A stretch of 64,000 nt of DNA from Ariolimax columbianus (taxonomy: Eukaryota; Mollusca; Gastropoda; Stylommatophora; Arionidae), in the NCBI GenBank assembly GCA_036924085.1, contig JAVGWX010000004.1, positions 75,643,590 through 75,707,589 on the forward strand, in the 5' to 3' direction. Of the stretch, positions 58,601 through 61,505 are shown piece after piece. Within the stretch, counting starts at the first letter, position 1, and every line of letters begins with the position of its first letter. Made by a program: the position numbers and the translations under genes. The notes beneath the pieces are model-generated. The model ran no database searches, was not told the DNA's origin, and saw only the letters and a list, made by a program, of their open reading frames with translations.

Positions 58601-61505
58601 TGTATAGCATGTAGACTGGATCCGTGGCTAAGACTGGCACACAATCCGCTGGTCTTCCCAGAGCCACGGCATCATTCCACTCAATGTCTCTGCCCTTCTG
58701 TAGAGATGCTGGCTCAAACTGTCAAAATCCACAGAAAAACAGAGAACTTTCTTGAGACAAATATGAGACATGTTCAAATGAAACCGGACCTAACTGCAAC
58801 AAGGGAACATATGTATGATGCACATGATGATGTCATTTCAGATGTAAACAACACATGCCAACTGTCAAGTTTGCAAAATTTCATTATCCTCCAACTCATA
58901 GTTTCCGCAGCAGACTATTAAAAACATGGCGGATGTGACACGGAATCCATCCAGAGTTGATCAGCAAACGGTGACCCAGTTTCTAACAGCGAAGGATGTC
59001 GACCAGTTGAATGCAGGCAGTGACTGGTGACAAAAGTGTGGTGAACGTAAGCTACGGCAACGGTCCACTCAAATTGTTACATCAATTTTGGCGATGGCAT
59101 CTTCTTACGCATCAATATGCACCTGACCTGGTCTCGGAAGATCTTTCGCTAACTGATGCCCTTCTTTAAACATTGTTGTCCAGTTCTTCACTGTTGTCTT
59201 CAATACACTTTTGTCATCATACACTGCCTGCATTCTGCGATGAATGTCAACTTTTCGACATCCTTCAGCTGTCGACAAGTTGACATTCACATTGTTAGAA
59301 ACCAAATCACTGCTCACTGATGAATTCTGGACGGATTCTGTATCACACCCGCCATGTTTTCAATGGTCTGCTCAGAAAACTATGAATCGGAGAATAATTA
59401 AATTTTGCAAACTTGACGGTTGGTATGTACTGTTTACATCAGAAGTGGCATCATCATGCGCATCGCATGTATGTTTACTTGGTGCAGTTAGGTCCGGTTT
59501 CATTTGAACACGCTCGTATGATGTTATTTACAAAAGTGACTTATTCTTTCATCCTCTTTACCCATTCTCCTCTTTGAATCTATTTCTCTCATAAACTCTG
59601 TGGTCTATTACAGATTTCTCTGACTGCCAGAAAATGTATACCTCAAATACCCACATCTACTTCTTACATACAACTAACAGTCTATCTCAGGCTTCTCTCA
59701 TTGCCATACAGTTTAGATCTCATATAATCACATCTATTTTCTTCAGTGAACTAGAAGTTCATCCCAAACTTCTCTCATTATCATACAGTTTAGATCTCAA
59801 ATAATCACATCTATTTCTCCCACAAACTTGGTAGTCTGCCTCAGTAATGAATATGGCTGAGACGTTAACATTAATAAAACAAAAGCTATGTTATTTACCA
59901 GAACAAATGTGCAGCCCAAAACTAATATCTGAGTGAATGGCGTGATACTAGAACAGGTAAACAGCTACTTGTATCTGGGACAGATAATTACAAGTGATGG
60001 TAGATGTGAGAGGGAAGTGACGAAGAGAATGGGAATGACCAAAAGTGTATTTAATACAATGAGGAATATATTGGCATCCAGGCAAATCACCTTACATTAA
60101 AAATGATACTCATCAGATGTTATATATATATATATTCAATATTATTATATGGTGCAGAAACATGGACAATGAACAAACAGTTGGAGAACAAAATAGAGGG
60201 TGTTGGAATATGGTTATACAGAAGAATGTGTTGCATCTCGTGGAAAGAGAAACAAACAAATAGCGGCGTCCTGACGAGAGTAGACATGGGTAGAGAACTT
60301 TTGACAGACATTAAATTCATCATCATCATGTAGCATGTCCTTTGCAGAACGTCACTCTCAAGACAGCTCATCTGTACGAAACGCTTATCTTTCGTCAGTC
60401 TTCTGGCCTGCCCCAAGGTCAAATCCAGCGCCTCCTTGATGTTCTGAGTCCATCGTCTTCTCGGTTGGCTCCTGCTTCTCTTTTCAGTGACCATGCCTTC
60501 TATAACCGCTCTCCAGTTCGTTGTGTCATTTGACGTGTCCAAAAAACTAAGTTTTCGGGTCATTACGTAATTTATGAGCCAATTCTCCTCTACATTCAGG
60601 TCTTGCCGGATGGTTTTGTTTGTTTCTTTCTTTGTCAACGGGATTTTCAGGACTCTTCTGCAGCACTGTGTTTCAATAGCACAGATTTTTGCTCTTATTG
60701 CTTTTGTAATCGTCCATGTTTCATATCCACAGGTTGCCACAGGAAAAATGCATGTTCTTAGGATCTTTAGTTTTAGTTCTTTGTTTGTATTATACCATAG
60801 GTTCTGCATACTCCTTATCTTCTGCTTTGCCATAGTCAGTCGTCTTCTTACTTCTTTTATAGTCTCCATTGTTGTTCAGTATTGATCCAAGTTAATCAAA
60901 ATGTGCAACATATTCAACCTCTTCGCCAGCTATCTTGATTTTAGGTTGGAGTTTTGTCTAATCAGTTGTCATTATCTTAGTTTTATTTGTATTCAGGTAG
61001 AGATTCTGGGCTTCACTATGTTTCTGGACTGTTATAATTATTTGTTCTAGGTCGTATTTGAGAGCAATACTGTGTCGTCTGCATATCGTATTTCCGGTAT
61101 CTCCTTTCCTCCTATTGTGAAAGGATTGAAATCTGTAGAAATTGACTCTGACTTTACATTCTAGATAATGTTTTGCACATATATGTTGAACAGGTATGGT
61201 GAAAAAAATGCAGTGTTTTAGTCTGGCAGAGTGTACCGTCAGGACAACAGACAGAGGATATTGGAGGTCCATTGCAGTTAACATTCGTTACAGAGACAGC
61301 ACTTGAATTGAATGAGTTTGTCCCTGAAAAAGTCACATCTACTCACAAATAAACTTTCTCATATGATACATACCTGTGGCCTGTTGTATAAGATACACTT
61401 CCTAGGCTTGAAGTCAGTTAGCTGTAAGGCCTCATCCAGAAGAGGCTTGTATTGTATAATCCTGGTAGGTTCCACCCCGCAGTTAGCACTCACAACAATA
61501 GTTGG
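7548..61505 (-). CDS. ACSS3: ACSS3-like short-chain acyl-CoA synthetase, 14 exons, 5' end outside the window
   Basis: Fourteen minus-strand exons (listed separately) have flanking AG acceptors and GT or GC donors, and their phases all match. Together they give 1437 coding bases, about 478 residues plus stop. The family activates a short-chain acid (propionate in known ACSS3) with ATP and CoA, in the mitochondrial matrix. Visible motifs in order are the P-loop [19 protein letters not shown] at the adenylate site, GYYDTMD, the hinge region [13 protein letters not shown], and the A10 segment LPKTRSGK with the catalytic lysine. The phrase VVRPSGG after the P-loop and the C-terminal TIEDP favour ACSS3 over ACSS1 or ACSS2, as I recall the family. 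Vertebrate ACSS3 is about 690 residues, so roughly 200 N-terminal residues, including any transit peptide, lie beyond 64000. Introns run from about 0.8 to 13 kb and are full of transposons. No disabling change was seen in the exons. Confidence 0.9.
7670..7965 (+). mobile_element. Dispersed repeat family D (divergent copy) that leads into the 38-bp array
   Basis: It contains TTTAGTGGCGGGATACAGTG, ACAGCCTGTTTCCAGGGAG and GGTCTTGATCAGCATG, in the same order as 14210-14440 and the copies at 49930, 51110 and 53310. Its 3' end GTATGTTT..CCTGACCCT is the sequence amplified in the adjacent satellite. Confidence 0.6.
7965..8480 (+). repeat. 38-bp satellite array (left part)
   Basis: About 13 copies of a unit of 36-38 bases are built on GATCAGTATGTTTCACCTGA and CCCTAACTAACATAG. 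The same unit resumes at 10581-10647 and 13668-13735, so two LINEs split one array. Confidence 0.92.
8481..8733 (+). mobile_element. LINE I (5' part), interrupted
   Basis: This is one open frame ending [11 protein letters not shown], which continues in frame as [11 protein letters not shown] after the insertion at 8734-9814. With 9815-10579 it forms one 5'-truncated LINE. The outer TSD AGTCTGATCA lies at 8471-8480 and 10580-10589. Confidence 0.85.
8734..9802 (-). mobile_element. 28S-rRNA-headed retroposon with (GAA)n tail
   Basis: This is a 1069-base insertion in the LINE, flanked by the exact 12-base TSD GGGTGGTGATAC (8722-8733 and 9803-9814). In its own (minus) sense the 5' part has two partial copies of a stretch that reads like the 3' region of 28S rRNA. 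The middle continues with more rRNA-like sequence (CGAAACCACTAGCCAATGGA in form). The last about 370 bases are an unrelated body that ends GTTTACAGCGTAC-like then (GAA)n. Removing the insertion restores the LINE reading frame, so it entered as one unit. Confidence 0.85.
9100..9768 (-). rRNA. 28S rRNA-derived sequence inside a retroposon (not a functional rRNA gene)
   Basis: On the minus strand, 9658-9768 and 9400-9600 both carry GACAGGTCAGTTTTACCCT, GGTAATCCTGCTCAA and CAGACA(C/T)TTG. The second copy goes on with CCAATGGCGTGAGGCTACCA, GAGGGATTACGGCCGAACGC and CCGGAATCCCGCC. This is the order of the conserved 3' part of animal 28S (GTTTTACCC..AATCCTGCTCAGTACGAGAGG..GAACGCCTCTAAGTCAGAATCC). Differences from the conserved core mean it is not a working gene. 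9100-9400 looks like the variable 28S end but I am less sure. Confidence 0.8.
9815..10579 (+). mobile_element. LINE I (3' part) with RNase H domain
   Basis: The frame [11 protein letters not shown] leads to [14 protein letters not shown] (first RNase H Asp), a decayed middle, and [20 protein letters not shown] (last RNase H motif). It ends with a short AATCAAGAATCA tail at the TSD. A stop at 10132 and a frame change make it a pseudogene. Confidence 0.85.
10581..10647 (+). repeat. 38-bp satellite (middle piece)
   Basis: This is nearly two units between two LINE insertions, with the same consensus as 7965-8480. Confidence 0.9.
10648..13667 (+). mobile_element. Jockey-like LINE, endonuclease plus reverse transcriptase
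   Basis: It is flanked by the exact TSD ACCTGACCCTG (10637-10647 and 13668-13678) and has a (GTAA)n tail. The endonuclease domain (about 10729-11330) shows [11 protein letters not shown] and [15 protein letters not shown] follows with [41 protein letters not shown] and [10 protein letters not shown], then [13 protein letters not shown]. Lesions are a stop at 11170, a frameshift near 12005, TGA for Trp near 12125, a frameshift near 12765, and another near 13370. The C-terminal knuckle is decayed. ORF1 is missing, so it is probably 5'-truncated. Confidence 0.92.
13668..13735 (+). repeat. 38-bp satellite (right end)
   Basis: These are the last two units of the split array. Confidence 0.85.
13809..13984 (-). 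CDS. ACSS3: ACSS3-like exon m with the A10 catalytic lysine
   Basis: This exon has 176 bases, with acceptor TTTCTACAG and donor GTCAGT. It encodes [25 protein letters not shown] and AAGKPFK. The lysine of TRSGK is the conserved adenylation lysine. The reading frame is fixed by the split Asp codon from the preceding exon. Confidence 0.94.
14210..14440 (+). mobile_element. Dispersed repeat family D, divergent copy
   Basis: It is parallel to 7670-7965: GTAGCGGGTTACAAACGC, ACAGCATGTTTCCAG and CTTGATCAGTATGGTCC occur in the same order. Confidence 0.55.
14590..15127 (+). mobile_element. LINE 3' fragment with RNase H end and (GAA)n tail
   Basis: The decayed frame [15 protein letters not shown] (RNase H end motif) is followed by [17 protein letters not shown] and the knuckle [18 protein letters not shown]. 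It ends at (GAA)n. One TAG interrupts at 15001-15003. Confidence 0.8.
15160..15880 (+). mobile_element. SINE family C, two partial copies
   Basis: It contains repeated GACAGCAGCCAGAGACTCAT, TTCCAAGTGGTGGCCCTGG, GATGTGTCGGATCGAAAGGC and ATCGCGGCCTCGCTATAAA, matching 32655-33115 and 54545-54745. Confidence 0.6.
16230..16690 (-). mobile_element. LINE RT C-terminal fragment
   Basis: The minus-strand translation in mixed frames gives [17 protein letters not shown] and [13 protein letters not shown], the WAGHVARM..RW end segment of RT proteins. No frame is intact. Confidence 0.55.
16855..17175 (-). mobile_element. Dispersed repeat family D
   Basis: This is an inverted copy of the family at 49930, 51110 and 53310: on the plus strand the order is GTTAGTCAGGGTCCGG, CCATGAAAACAGGCAG-like and AGTAGTGAGCAACACGCAGA. 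Confidence 0.7.
17180..17660 (-). mobile_element. LINE RT fragment
   Basis: The minus strand has [20 protein letters not shown] (catalytic FVDD) and then [13 protein letters not shown]. Decayed upstream sequence extends to about 17660. Confidence 0.75.
17708..18120 (+). mobile_element. Full-length tRNA-derived SINE (head of family C)
   Basis: A tRNA-like head has A box TGGCGAAGTGGT (17715-17726) and B box GGTTCAATTTC (17758-17768), like a Ser/Leu tRNA. A body of about 150 bases and a T-run at 17946-17962 follow. The family C 3' region is CGGATGTGTCGGACCAAAAG, TGGTAGCGGGAGATTGAGAA and an AATGCAGAAGAAAAAG tail. It ends about 10 bases from the splice donor of exon l. No clear TSD was found. Confidence 0.8.
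18132..18231 (-). CDS. ACSS3: ACSS3-like exon l
   Basis: This exon has 100 bases, with acceptor CGCTTTCAG and donor GTAAGT. It encodes [16 protein letters not shown] and then PLGLCVIRQ of the C-terminal domain. A SINE 3' tail begins only about 10 bases into the downstream intron. Confidence 0.93.
18415..18520 (-). mobile_element. SINE family B, partial
   Basis: On the plus strand, ACAGCTAACAGTCTACTCTT and the flanking ATTTTCAAC match the inverted body of 24000-24262. Confidence 0.5.
18640..19325 (+). repeat. 68-bp tandem array
   Basis: About ten copies of a 68-base unit are seen, with GGTCTCAAAGGAGGTCGGAC, CTATTGGAGACATTAAATGG and TTTGGACATATGATCT as landmarks. The first three units are shorter and diverged. 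One frame reads IKWFGHM repeatedly, like the WFGHV segment near the end of LINE RT proteins. Confidence 0.9.
19325..19415 (+). repeat. Dispersed repeat shared with 21218-21306
   Basis: Both contain AATGTTTGGGACTACCTGG, ATGTTGTGTATCCATGCTC-like and CTTACAAATGTGCC, about 90 bases with good similarity. Confidence 0.7.
20000..20265 (-). mobile_element. Dispersed repeat family E, inverted
   Basis: It is the inverse of 32043-32426: ACCAGCCATGGTTAGGTGG, GATGAACTCTCACATCGG and CAGGAAATCCT.. on the plus strand. Confidence 0.65.
20270..20789. other. Intronic sequence, mostly unassigned
   Basis: A partial inverted SINE family B lies at about 20430-20545. The rest shows no recognisable feature. Confidence 0.4.
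20790..20912 (-). CDS. ACSS3: ACSS3-like exon k with the hinge and A8 motif
   Basis: This exon has 123 bases (41 codons) and is phase 0, with acceptor TTTCCCCTAG and donor GTAAGC. It encodes [19 protein letters not shown], then [15 protein letters not shown] and GTIEE. The [10 protein letters not shown] core marks the hinge where the C-terminal domain turns between half-reactions. Confidence 0.95.
21000..21095 (+). mobile_element. LINE RNase-H-end scrap
   Basis: The translation [18 protein letters not shown] also occurs in the fragment starting near 39745 ([13 protein letters not shown]). Confidence 0.5.
21218..21306 (+). repeat. Dispersed repeat shared with 19325-19415
   Basis: See the partner entry; it shares GTTTGGGACTACCTGG and TGCTCTTACAAATGTGCC. 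Confidence 0.7.
21310..22725. other. AT-rich intronic stretch
   Basis: Open frames up to 125 codons occur but none resembles a known family, and none has flanking splice sites that fit the gene phase. A short family E piece (GCGCAGTACCCGGCTGCGGG) lies near 21790. Confidence 0.4.
22730..22960 (+). mobile_element. LINE 3' fragment, C-terminal knuckle
   Basis: The translation [20 protein letters not shown] continues with YGQLGN and TVKFIERI, the CxC..HxLxxC-type end of RNase-H LINEs. Confidence 0.65.
23045..23460 (-). mobile_element. LINE RNase-H fragment
   Basis: The minus-strand frames give [16 protein letters not shown] and [20 protein letters not shown], parallel to 6350-6640. Confidence 0.7.
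23515..23775 (-). mobile_element. SINE family C, inverted copy
   Basis: On the plus strand it has GGTCCAACACATCCAATTTC, CAGCCTGTTTCCAGGGC and GGGTCTTGGTCAGCTG, the inverse of 32655-32870. Confidence 0.7.
24000..24262 (-). mobile_element. SINE family B, inverted full copy
   Basis: Read in reverse: GACTGAGTGGTCTTAAGG (A-box-like), GGGTTCAAAACATGG (B-box-like), a T-run, then the TCTGGGTAGCAAAGAT and AAAAGAGTAGACTTAATAGC body. Confidence 0.65.
24400..25130. other. Dispersed-repeat debris
   Basis: 24790-24960 matches the inverse of 905-1020 (CAATGAAA..TTGTGAGCCATTTTC). The remainder resembles knuckle-tail LINE debris (CAGTCAAAGC..CTGTCCAGAG) but is not clear. Confidence 0.4.
25130..25700 (+). 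repeat. Dispersed repeat family F
   Basis: It shares ATTATTGAGAATGGGGAAATT-like, TTAACAGATATGGCC and AACACACAACAAAAACAAT with 31820-32640. Its 3' part is also at 26950-27075. No coding potential was seen. Confidence 0.6.
25700..26576. other. Intronic sequence, no recognised feature
   Basis: Open frames of 60-70 codons lack family resemblance. The sequence leads into the donor of exon j. Confidence 0.4.
26577..26658 (-). CDS. ACSS3: ACSS3-like exon j
   Basis: This is an exon of about 82 bases, with acceptor TGTCTCTTTCAG and donor GTGAGT. It encodes [18 protein letters not shown] and then YFNTLP, the LPLPPG segment of the family. The left edge may be off by one base. Confidence 0.9.
26868..26950 (+). 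repeat. (TC)n(CA)n microsatellite
   Basis: A TC tract is followed by CA repeats, interrupted by GCACGC. It makes long artefactual frames on both strands. Confidence 0.95.
27421..27484 (-). CDS. ACSS3: ACSS3-like exon i
   Basis: This is a 64-base exon with split codons at both ends, acceptor CTGTCTTCAG and donor GTAAGA. It encodes [20 protein letters not shown], where the family has a strand-turn-strand followed by the GxIxVK segment. Confidence 0.9.
27812..27985 (+). mobile_element. SINE family B with clear A and B boxes
   Basis: The head ATGGTCTCGAGGTAAGG (A box) and GTTCGAATCAC (B box, 27860-27870) are followed by a T-run and a short body. A family E piece (GGCGCCTAACTGGCTGCGG-like) follows directly to 28020. 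Confidence 0.7.
28310..28480 (+). mobile_element. Dispersed repeat family D, partial
   Basis: GTTGAATGTCCCCAATGACT, GTACACCCTGAAAA and GGTGGACCAGGGTCCTCCAG match 51110-51260. Confidence 0.65.
28490..28655 (+). repeat. 22-bp minisatellite
   Basis: About seven copies of TAGAAGTGTCCACACCCCAT plus GG. It lies within an intron. Confidence 0.9.
29064..29133 (+). repeat. AAG/AGG purine microsatellite
   Basis: This is a GAAGAGGAAGAA-type tract about 17 bases from the donor of exon h. In the gene's sense strand it is a long pyrimidine tract. Confidence 0.85.
29150..29245 (-). CDS. ACSS3: ACSS3-like exon h
   Basis: This exon has 96 bases, with acceptor CTACTCCCCAG and donor GTGAGA. It completes the A5 motif as ETGWP and encodes [11 protein letters not shown]. 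An AAG/GAGGAA-type purine microsatellite begins about 17 bases into the downstream intron. Confidence 0.92.
29943..31276 (-). mobile_element. RNase-H LINE copy D, 5'-truncated
   Basis: It is flanked by the exact 13-base TSD GGACACAGTTATT (29930-29942, 31277-31289). The 3' end has a (GAA)n tail. On the minus strand the RT end ([19 protein letters not shown]) runs into RNase [41 protein letters not shown] (the usual LLTDALAV has lost its Asp here) and [17 protein letters not shown]. The knuckle [18 protein letters not shown] follows. A frame break near 30990 separates the two parts. Confidence 0.93.
31300..31820. other. Intronic sequence, no clear feature
   Basis: There are short frames only. 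Nothing resembles a family. Confidence 0.4.
31820..32640 (+). repeat. Dispersed repeat family F, interrupted by family E
   Basis: It is similar to 25130-25700 up to AACTAACAGAT and again after 32436. The break is the family E insertion. Confidence 0.65.
32043..32426 (+). mobile_element. Family E retroposon with TSD
   Basis: This is a 384-base insertion flanked by ACTAACAGAT (32033-32042 and 32427-32436). It starts near TTAGTCGACCTGTACTTCTG and includes CCGATGTGCGAGTCCATCTT and CACACAGTTAGTCGCCTCTT. No coding capacity or clear Pol III boxes were seen. Confidence 0.8.
32655..33118 (+). mobile_element. SINE family C, two partial copies in tandem
   Basis: Two successive bodies each have a GACC-AAGACC..ATTC start, CCGGCTAAGAG and TGT(A/G)TTGG.. 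segments. It ends ACGAATGCAGAAGAAGAAGT, the family's 3' end. Confidence 0.7.
33385..33488 (-). CDS. ACSS3: ACSS3-like exon g
   Basis: This exon has 104 bases, with acceptor ATCATTCAG and donor GTATGT. It encodes [12 protein letters not shown] and then PILDHWWQT, the start of the adenylate-binding A5 motif. It ends with one base of a split Glu codon completed by the next exon. Confidence 0.93.
33580..34015. mobile_element. Fold-back element 1 built from a mariner 5' end
   Basis: The left arm (33588-33712, plus) and right arm (33872-34015, minus) are inverted copies of one sequence. Both encode a mariner helix-turn-helix start (RVDQQ..FLTAEGC.PV.I.RRMQA.YGDKSV). The outer right end is TTTGAACAAGCCTCGTA, a mariner terminus. 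The left arm has a small internal duplication (AGCTGAAGGATGTCGACC-like). Confidence 0.8.
34756..35305 (+). repeat. 50-bp tandem array
   Basis: Eleven nearly identical 50-base units, with ACAGTAAGTCTGTATCAATG and GCTCTTATGTTATTTATCCA as landmarks. Confidence 0.95.
35748..36100 (+). mobile_element. Dispersed repeat family E
   Basis: It is a near-full copy, parallel to 32043-32426: TAGTCGACCTGTACTTCTAC, CAGTCGCCTCTTACGACATG and GTACCCCAGTGGGCC. Confidence 0.75.
36290..36560 (-). mobile_element. SINE family C, inverted copy
   Basis: The plus strand has TTTAGCCCGACACATTCAAT, CAGGGACACCTGTTGGAGGC and GGGTCTTGGTCAGTTACGGG. Confidence 0.7.
36633..36676 (-). CDS. ACSS3: ACSS3-like exon f (micro-exon)
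   Basis: This is a 44-base exon, starting in phase 0 and ending with two bases of a split codon. It encodes [14 protein letters not shown], with acceptor TTTATTTCAG and donor GTGAGT. The split codon AA|A gives lysine at the junction with the next exon. It is too short to appear as an open frame and was found only by joining phases. Confidence 0.88.
37015..37265 (+). mobile_element. SINE family B
   Basis: It contains TCTAGGGTTCAAACTAG (B-box-like), a T-run, TCTGAGTAGTGAGATCAGAC and AAAAAGAGTAGGCTTAATGG. Confidence 0.65.
37590..37700 (+). repeat. (ATTAG)n microsatellite
   Basis: About twelve ATTAG units occur at 37590-37650, then degenerate copies and (GGATA)n. Confidence 0.9.
37700..38560. 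other. Low-complexity-poor intronic sequence, unassigned
   Basis: Imperfect runs of GTACGTGAATGTACAGAT-like motifs at 38280-38480 look like a degenerate short tandem repeat. There is no gene. Confidence 0.4.
38562..38823 (+). repeat. (TA)n followed by (TGGA)n and (TAGA)n
   Basis: TA repeats lie at 38562-38583, TGGA at 38636-38804 (about 42 units), then TAGA. Open frames WMDG and SIHP on opposite strands are artefacts. Confidence 0.97.
39270..39735 (+). mobile_element. LINE RT C-terminal fragment
   Basis: The frames give [28 protein letters not shown] and [20 protein letters not shown], then QRSMIANP, the usual end of CR1/RTE-like RTs. Confidence 0.75.
39740..40030 (+). mobile_element. LINE 3' end scrap
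   Basis: [29 protein letters not shown] and [12 protein letters not shown] match the 22730-22960 family. Confidence 0.6.
40066..40860 (+). repeat. 18-bp tandem array
   Basis: About 43 copies of a unit TACAGAGACCTGAGTGTA, later with GCATA variants and AAACAGAGACC insertions. Because 18 is a multiple of three and the unit lacks stops, long frames (YRDLSV on plus; VYTQVS or LYTLRS on minus, to 221 codons) arise on both strands. They are not genes. Confidence 0.97.
40914..41024 (-). CDS. ACSS3: ACSS3-like exon e
   Basis: This exon has 111 bases (37 codons) and is phase 0, with acceptor TTCACTAG and donor GTTTGT. It encodes [16 protein letters not shown] and then [13 protein letters not shown], matching the family around the APTAIR motif. 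An 18-bp tandem array starts about 50 bases downstream in the intron. Confidence 0.93.
41285..41475 (+). mobile_element. SINE family B, partial
   Basis: TGAGGTGAGATCAGCACC, GTTAAAGAACCTGTGACAGC and AGAGCAGACTGTTAGTCGC fit the family B body. Confidence 0.55.
41577..42385. mobile_element. Fold-back element 2 built from a mariner 5' end
   Basis: The outer ends are inverted: plus ATGCATGTTAAAATGACACC and CCGGACCTAACTGCACCAAG at the left, with the reverse at 42340-42380. The centre is a hairpin near 41860-41890 (ACTGAAGTAT..ATACTTCAGT). The right arm (41880-42240, minus) carries the mariner HTH region [20 protein letters not shown] and [20 protein letters not shown]. The left arm lacks about 250 bases of it. 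A LINE is inserted at its right terminus. Confidence 0.82.
42393..43621 (-). mobile_element. Resident RNase-H LINE, 3' part (copy A)
   Basis: This is an open frame of 397 codons from [12 protein letters not shown] at the RT end through RNase H ([51 protein letters not shown]), the knuckle [17 protein letters not shown] and the (GAA)n tail. It is one element with 47315-48216, cut by the insertion of copy B. The outer TSD is CCCCGTATATAC (42381-42392) versus CCCTGTATATAC (48217-48228). Confidence 0.93.
43622..47314 (-). mobile_element. RNase-H LINE copy B, nearly complete ORF2, inserted in copy A/C
   Basis: It is flanked by the exact TSD GCCACCTGTTAT (43610-43621 and 47315-47326). It starts [13 protein letters not shown], the endonuclease N-terminus, and shows [19 protein letters not shown], then RT ([50 protein letters not shown]) and [10 protein letters not shown]. 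RNase H and the CxC..H..C knuckle follow. From 46879 the frame is open for 1077 codons. Two nonsense codons lie upstream: TAG for Gln in CIQETH (about 47220) and TAG for Trp in WGYSD (about 46914). The usual KAFD reads KAFG. There is no ORF1. Confidence 0.95.
47315..48216 (-). mobile_element. Resident RNase-H LINE, RT part (copy C, 5'-truncated)
   Basis: It starts within RT at [18 protein letters not shown] and runs through [22 protein letters not shown] and [11 protein letters not shown] to MRIITGG. It resumes across copy B at 43621 with MKSTPIV. The 5' truncation point at 48216 is followed by the outer TSD. Confidence 0.93.
48230..48890. other. Intronic sequence, no clear feature
   Basis: It is AT-rich with no recognised family. 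A frame on the minus side of copy C reads into this DNA only because the LINE is truncated. Confidence 0.4.
48890..49095 (+). mobile_element. LINE C-terminal knuckle scrap
   Basis: [12 protein letters not shown] and then [10 protein letters not shown] resemble the CxCG..H..CS..DL end of Jockey-like RT proteins. It is strongly decayed. Confidence 0.45.
49395..49905 (-). mobile_element. LINE RT C-terminal fragment
   Basis: On the minus strand: [41 protein letters not shown] and [18 protein letters not shown]. The order fits the part after the YLG motif. It is close to 54750-56235. Confidence 0.75.
49930..50290 (+). mobile_element. Dispersed repeat family D
   Basis: It contains GGGTTGCAGTGGCTTCCCTC and CACCTTGTTAGCCAAGCTGC. 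The stretch 49975-50158 is practically identical to 51186-51371. Confidence 0.8.
50290..50820. other. Intronic sequence, with a possible tRNA-like SINE scrap
   Basis: GTGTGGCCGAACGGTTTTGATG (50422-50443) and GGATTGAATCCTCGG (50470-50484) look like tRNA A and B boxes 45 bases apart. A second pair, GGCAGTGGCGAAGTGGTC at 50545, follows. The bodies are not recognised. Confidence 0.45.
51107..51430 (+). mobile_element. Dispersed repeat family D inside the mariner wreck
   Basis: It starts TTGTTGTTGTTTATAAATGT and ends GCCTGACCAGACGCTAGTC. It is nearly identical to 49930-50240. Confidence 0.8.
51647..51806 (-). mobile_element. SINE family C 3' end with TSD
   Basis: It is flanked by the exact 11-base TSD AGTGTATAGGT (51636-51646, 51807-51817). 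In its sense it ends GAGAATGAACGCAGAAGAA. It is 5'-truncated. Confidence 0.88.
51820..52600 (-). mobile_element. LINE RT fragment
   Basis: The minus strand reads [40 protein letters not shown].. and WNTQGNRE, then [20 protein letters not shown]. It is an RTE-like RT from below the catalytic motif to the end, and related to 4260-4740. Confidence 0.75.
53310..53640 (+). mobile_element. Dispersed repeat family D
   Basis: AAGGCCCACAATGAGTAAGT, GTTAAGTGGTGAGTTGCAGT and TGACTAACATGTCCAATTAG are present. The 3' end has two copies of the motif amplified in the 38-bp satellite. Confidence 0.75.
53740..54021 (-). mobile_element. LINE RT C-terminal fragment
   Basis: It is open for 94 codons: [29 protein letters not shown] and [14 protein letters not shown]. 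It lies 85 bases from exon d. Confidence 0.75.
54107..54202 (-). CDS. ACSS3: ACSS3-like exon d
   Basis: This exon has 96 bases (32 codons) and is phase 0, with acceptor TTCTTGGCAG and donor GTAAGG. It encodes [17 protein letters not shown], a highly conserved acyl-CoA synthetase segment, and ends VIYE. The next intron is the longest seen (about 13 kb) and holds the nested LINEs and the mariner wreck. Confidence 0.93.
54545..54745 (+). mobile_element. SINE family C, partial
   Basis: TGATCAAGACCCAATTCGGC, CAGACTGCAACCATGCAGCC and GATGTGTCGAGCTGAAAGG are present. Confidence 0.65.
54750..56235 (-). mobile_element. LINE RT and RNase-H fragment
   Basis: On the minus strand: [49 protein letters not shown], a decayed middle, [16 protein letters not shown] (RNase H Asp), [21 protein letters not shown] and [16 protein letters not shown]. 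The knuckle is [14 protein letters not shown]. There are several stops. Confidence 0.82.
56230..56467 (+). mobile_element. RNase-H LINE 3' end fragment
   Basis: [37 protein letters not shown] and [15 protein letters not shown] are followed by (GAA)n. It is the same family as copies A-E, in the opposite orientation. Confidence 0.88.
56474..56760 (+). mobile_element. RNase-H LINE 3' end fragment, second copy
   Basis: It starts immediately after the tail of the previous fragment. [17 protein letters not shown] and a (GAA)n tail are present. The knuckle region is duplicated and decayed. Confidence 0.8.
56775..57147 (+). mobile_element. Retroposon body copy 2 (relative of 8734-9802), 5'-truncated
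   Basis: It is flanked by the exact TSD AGATTGCAACT (56764-56774, 57148-57158). It begins AGCAAAGAGATACCTCACTC, which is internal in the 8734-9802 copy. It continues to AACAGCGTACGATGAAGAAG and further GAA units, and lacks the rRNA-like head. Confidence 0.88.
57469..57549 (-). CDS. ACSS3: ACSS3-like exon c
   Basis: This exon has 81 bases (27 codons) and is phase 0 at both ends, with acceptor CTCCTCAG and donor GTGAGC. It starts [11 protein letters not shown] and ends YGLKPGE, which directly continues the P-loop exon in this family. Confidence 0.92.
57681..57955 (+). repeat. 55-bp tandem array
   Basis: Five near-identical 55-base units, with TTTACTGCAATTCAAGGATC and CCCATACTGGATATCC as landmarks. 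Confidence 0.95.
57960..58570. other. Intronic sequence, no clear feature
   Basis: There are short frames only. It ends at the GC donor of exon b. Confidence 0.4.
58575..58718 (-). CDS. ACSS3: ACSS3-like exon b with the ATP-binding P-loop
   Basis: This exon has 144 bases (48 codons) and is phase 0 at both ends, with an acceptor TTTTGACAG. It encodes [18 protein letters not shown] and the signature TSGTTGLPK (A3 motif), which binds the ATP phosphates. The exon ends AAG followed by GCAAGT, so the intron has a GC donor. No GT nearby keeps the frame. Confidence 0.92.
58766..59515. mobile_element. Fold-back element 3 built from a mariner 5' end
   Basis: The left end CATGTTCAAATGAAACCGGA and the right end TCCGGTTTCATTTGAACACG are inverted. 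The similarity continues inward for about 200 bases on each side. Both arms include the mariner start region (CCAGAGTTGATCAGCA..). The right arm extends to the HTH ([19 protein letters not shown], minus). It lies just upstream of exon b in the gene. Confidence 0.82.
59825..60330 (+). mobile_element. LINE RT fragment
   Basis: [54 protein letters not shown] and [15 protein letters not shown] are the post-catalytic part of an RT. A TA-repeat lies at 60118-60135. Confidence 0.78.
60331..61300 (-). mobile_element. LINE RT fragment, tail-to-tail with the previous one
   Basis: The minus strand has a decayed [10 protein letters not shown] (YADD) at about 61060. Then a 200-codon open stretch has [39 protein letters not shown] and [12 protein letters not shown]. 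Confidence 0.82.
61374..61505 (-). CDS. ACSS3: ACSS3-like exon a (first visible coding exon)
   Basis: This exon has 132 bases (44 codons) and is phase 0 at both ends. It is preceded by ..ATGATAG and followed by the donor GTATGT. It encodes the N-domain strand region [12 protein letters not shown] followed by KPLLDEAL and a KCILYNRP end, typical of acetyl/propionyl-CoA synthetases. A decayed duplicate of this exon lies about 1.2 kb upstream in the gene. Confidence 0.9.
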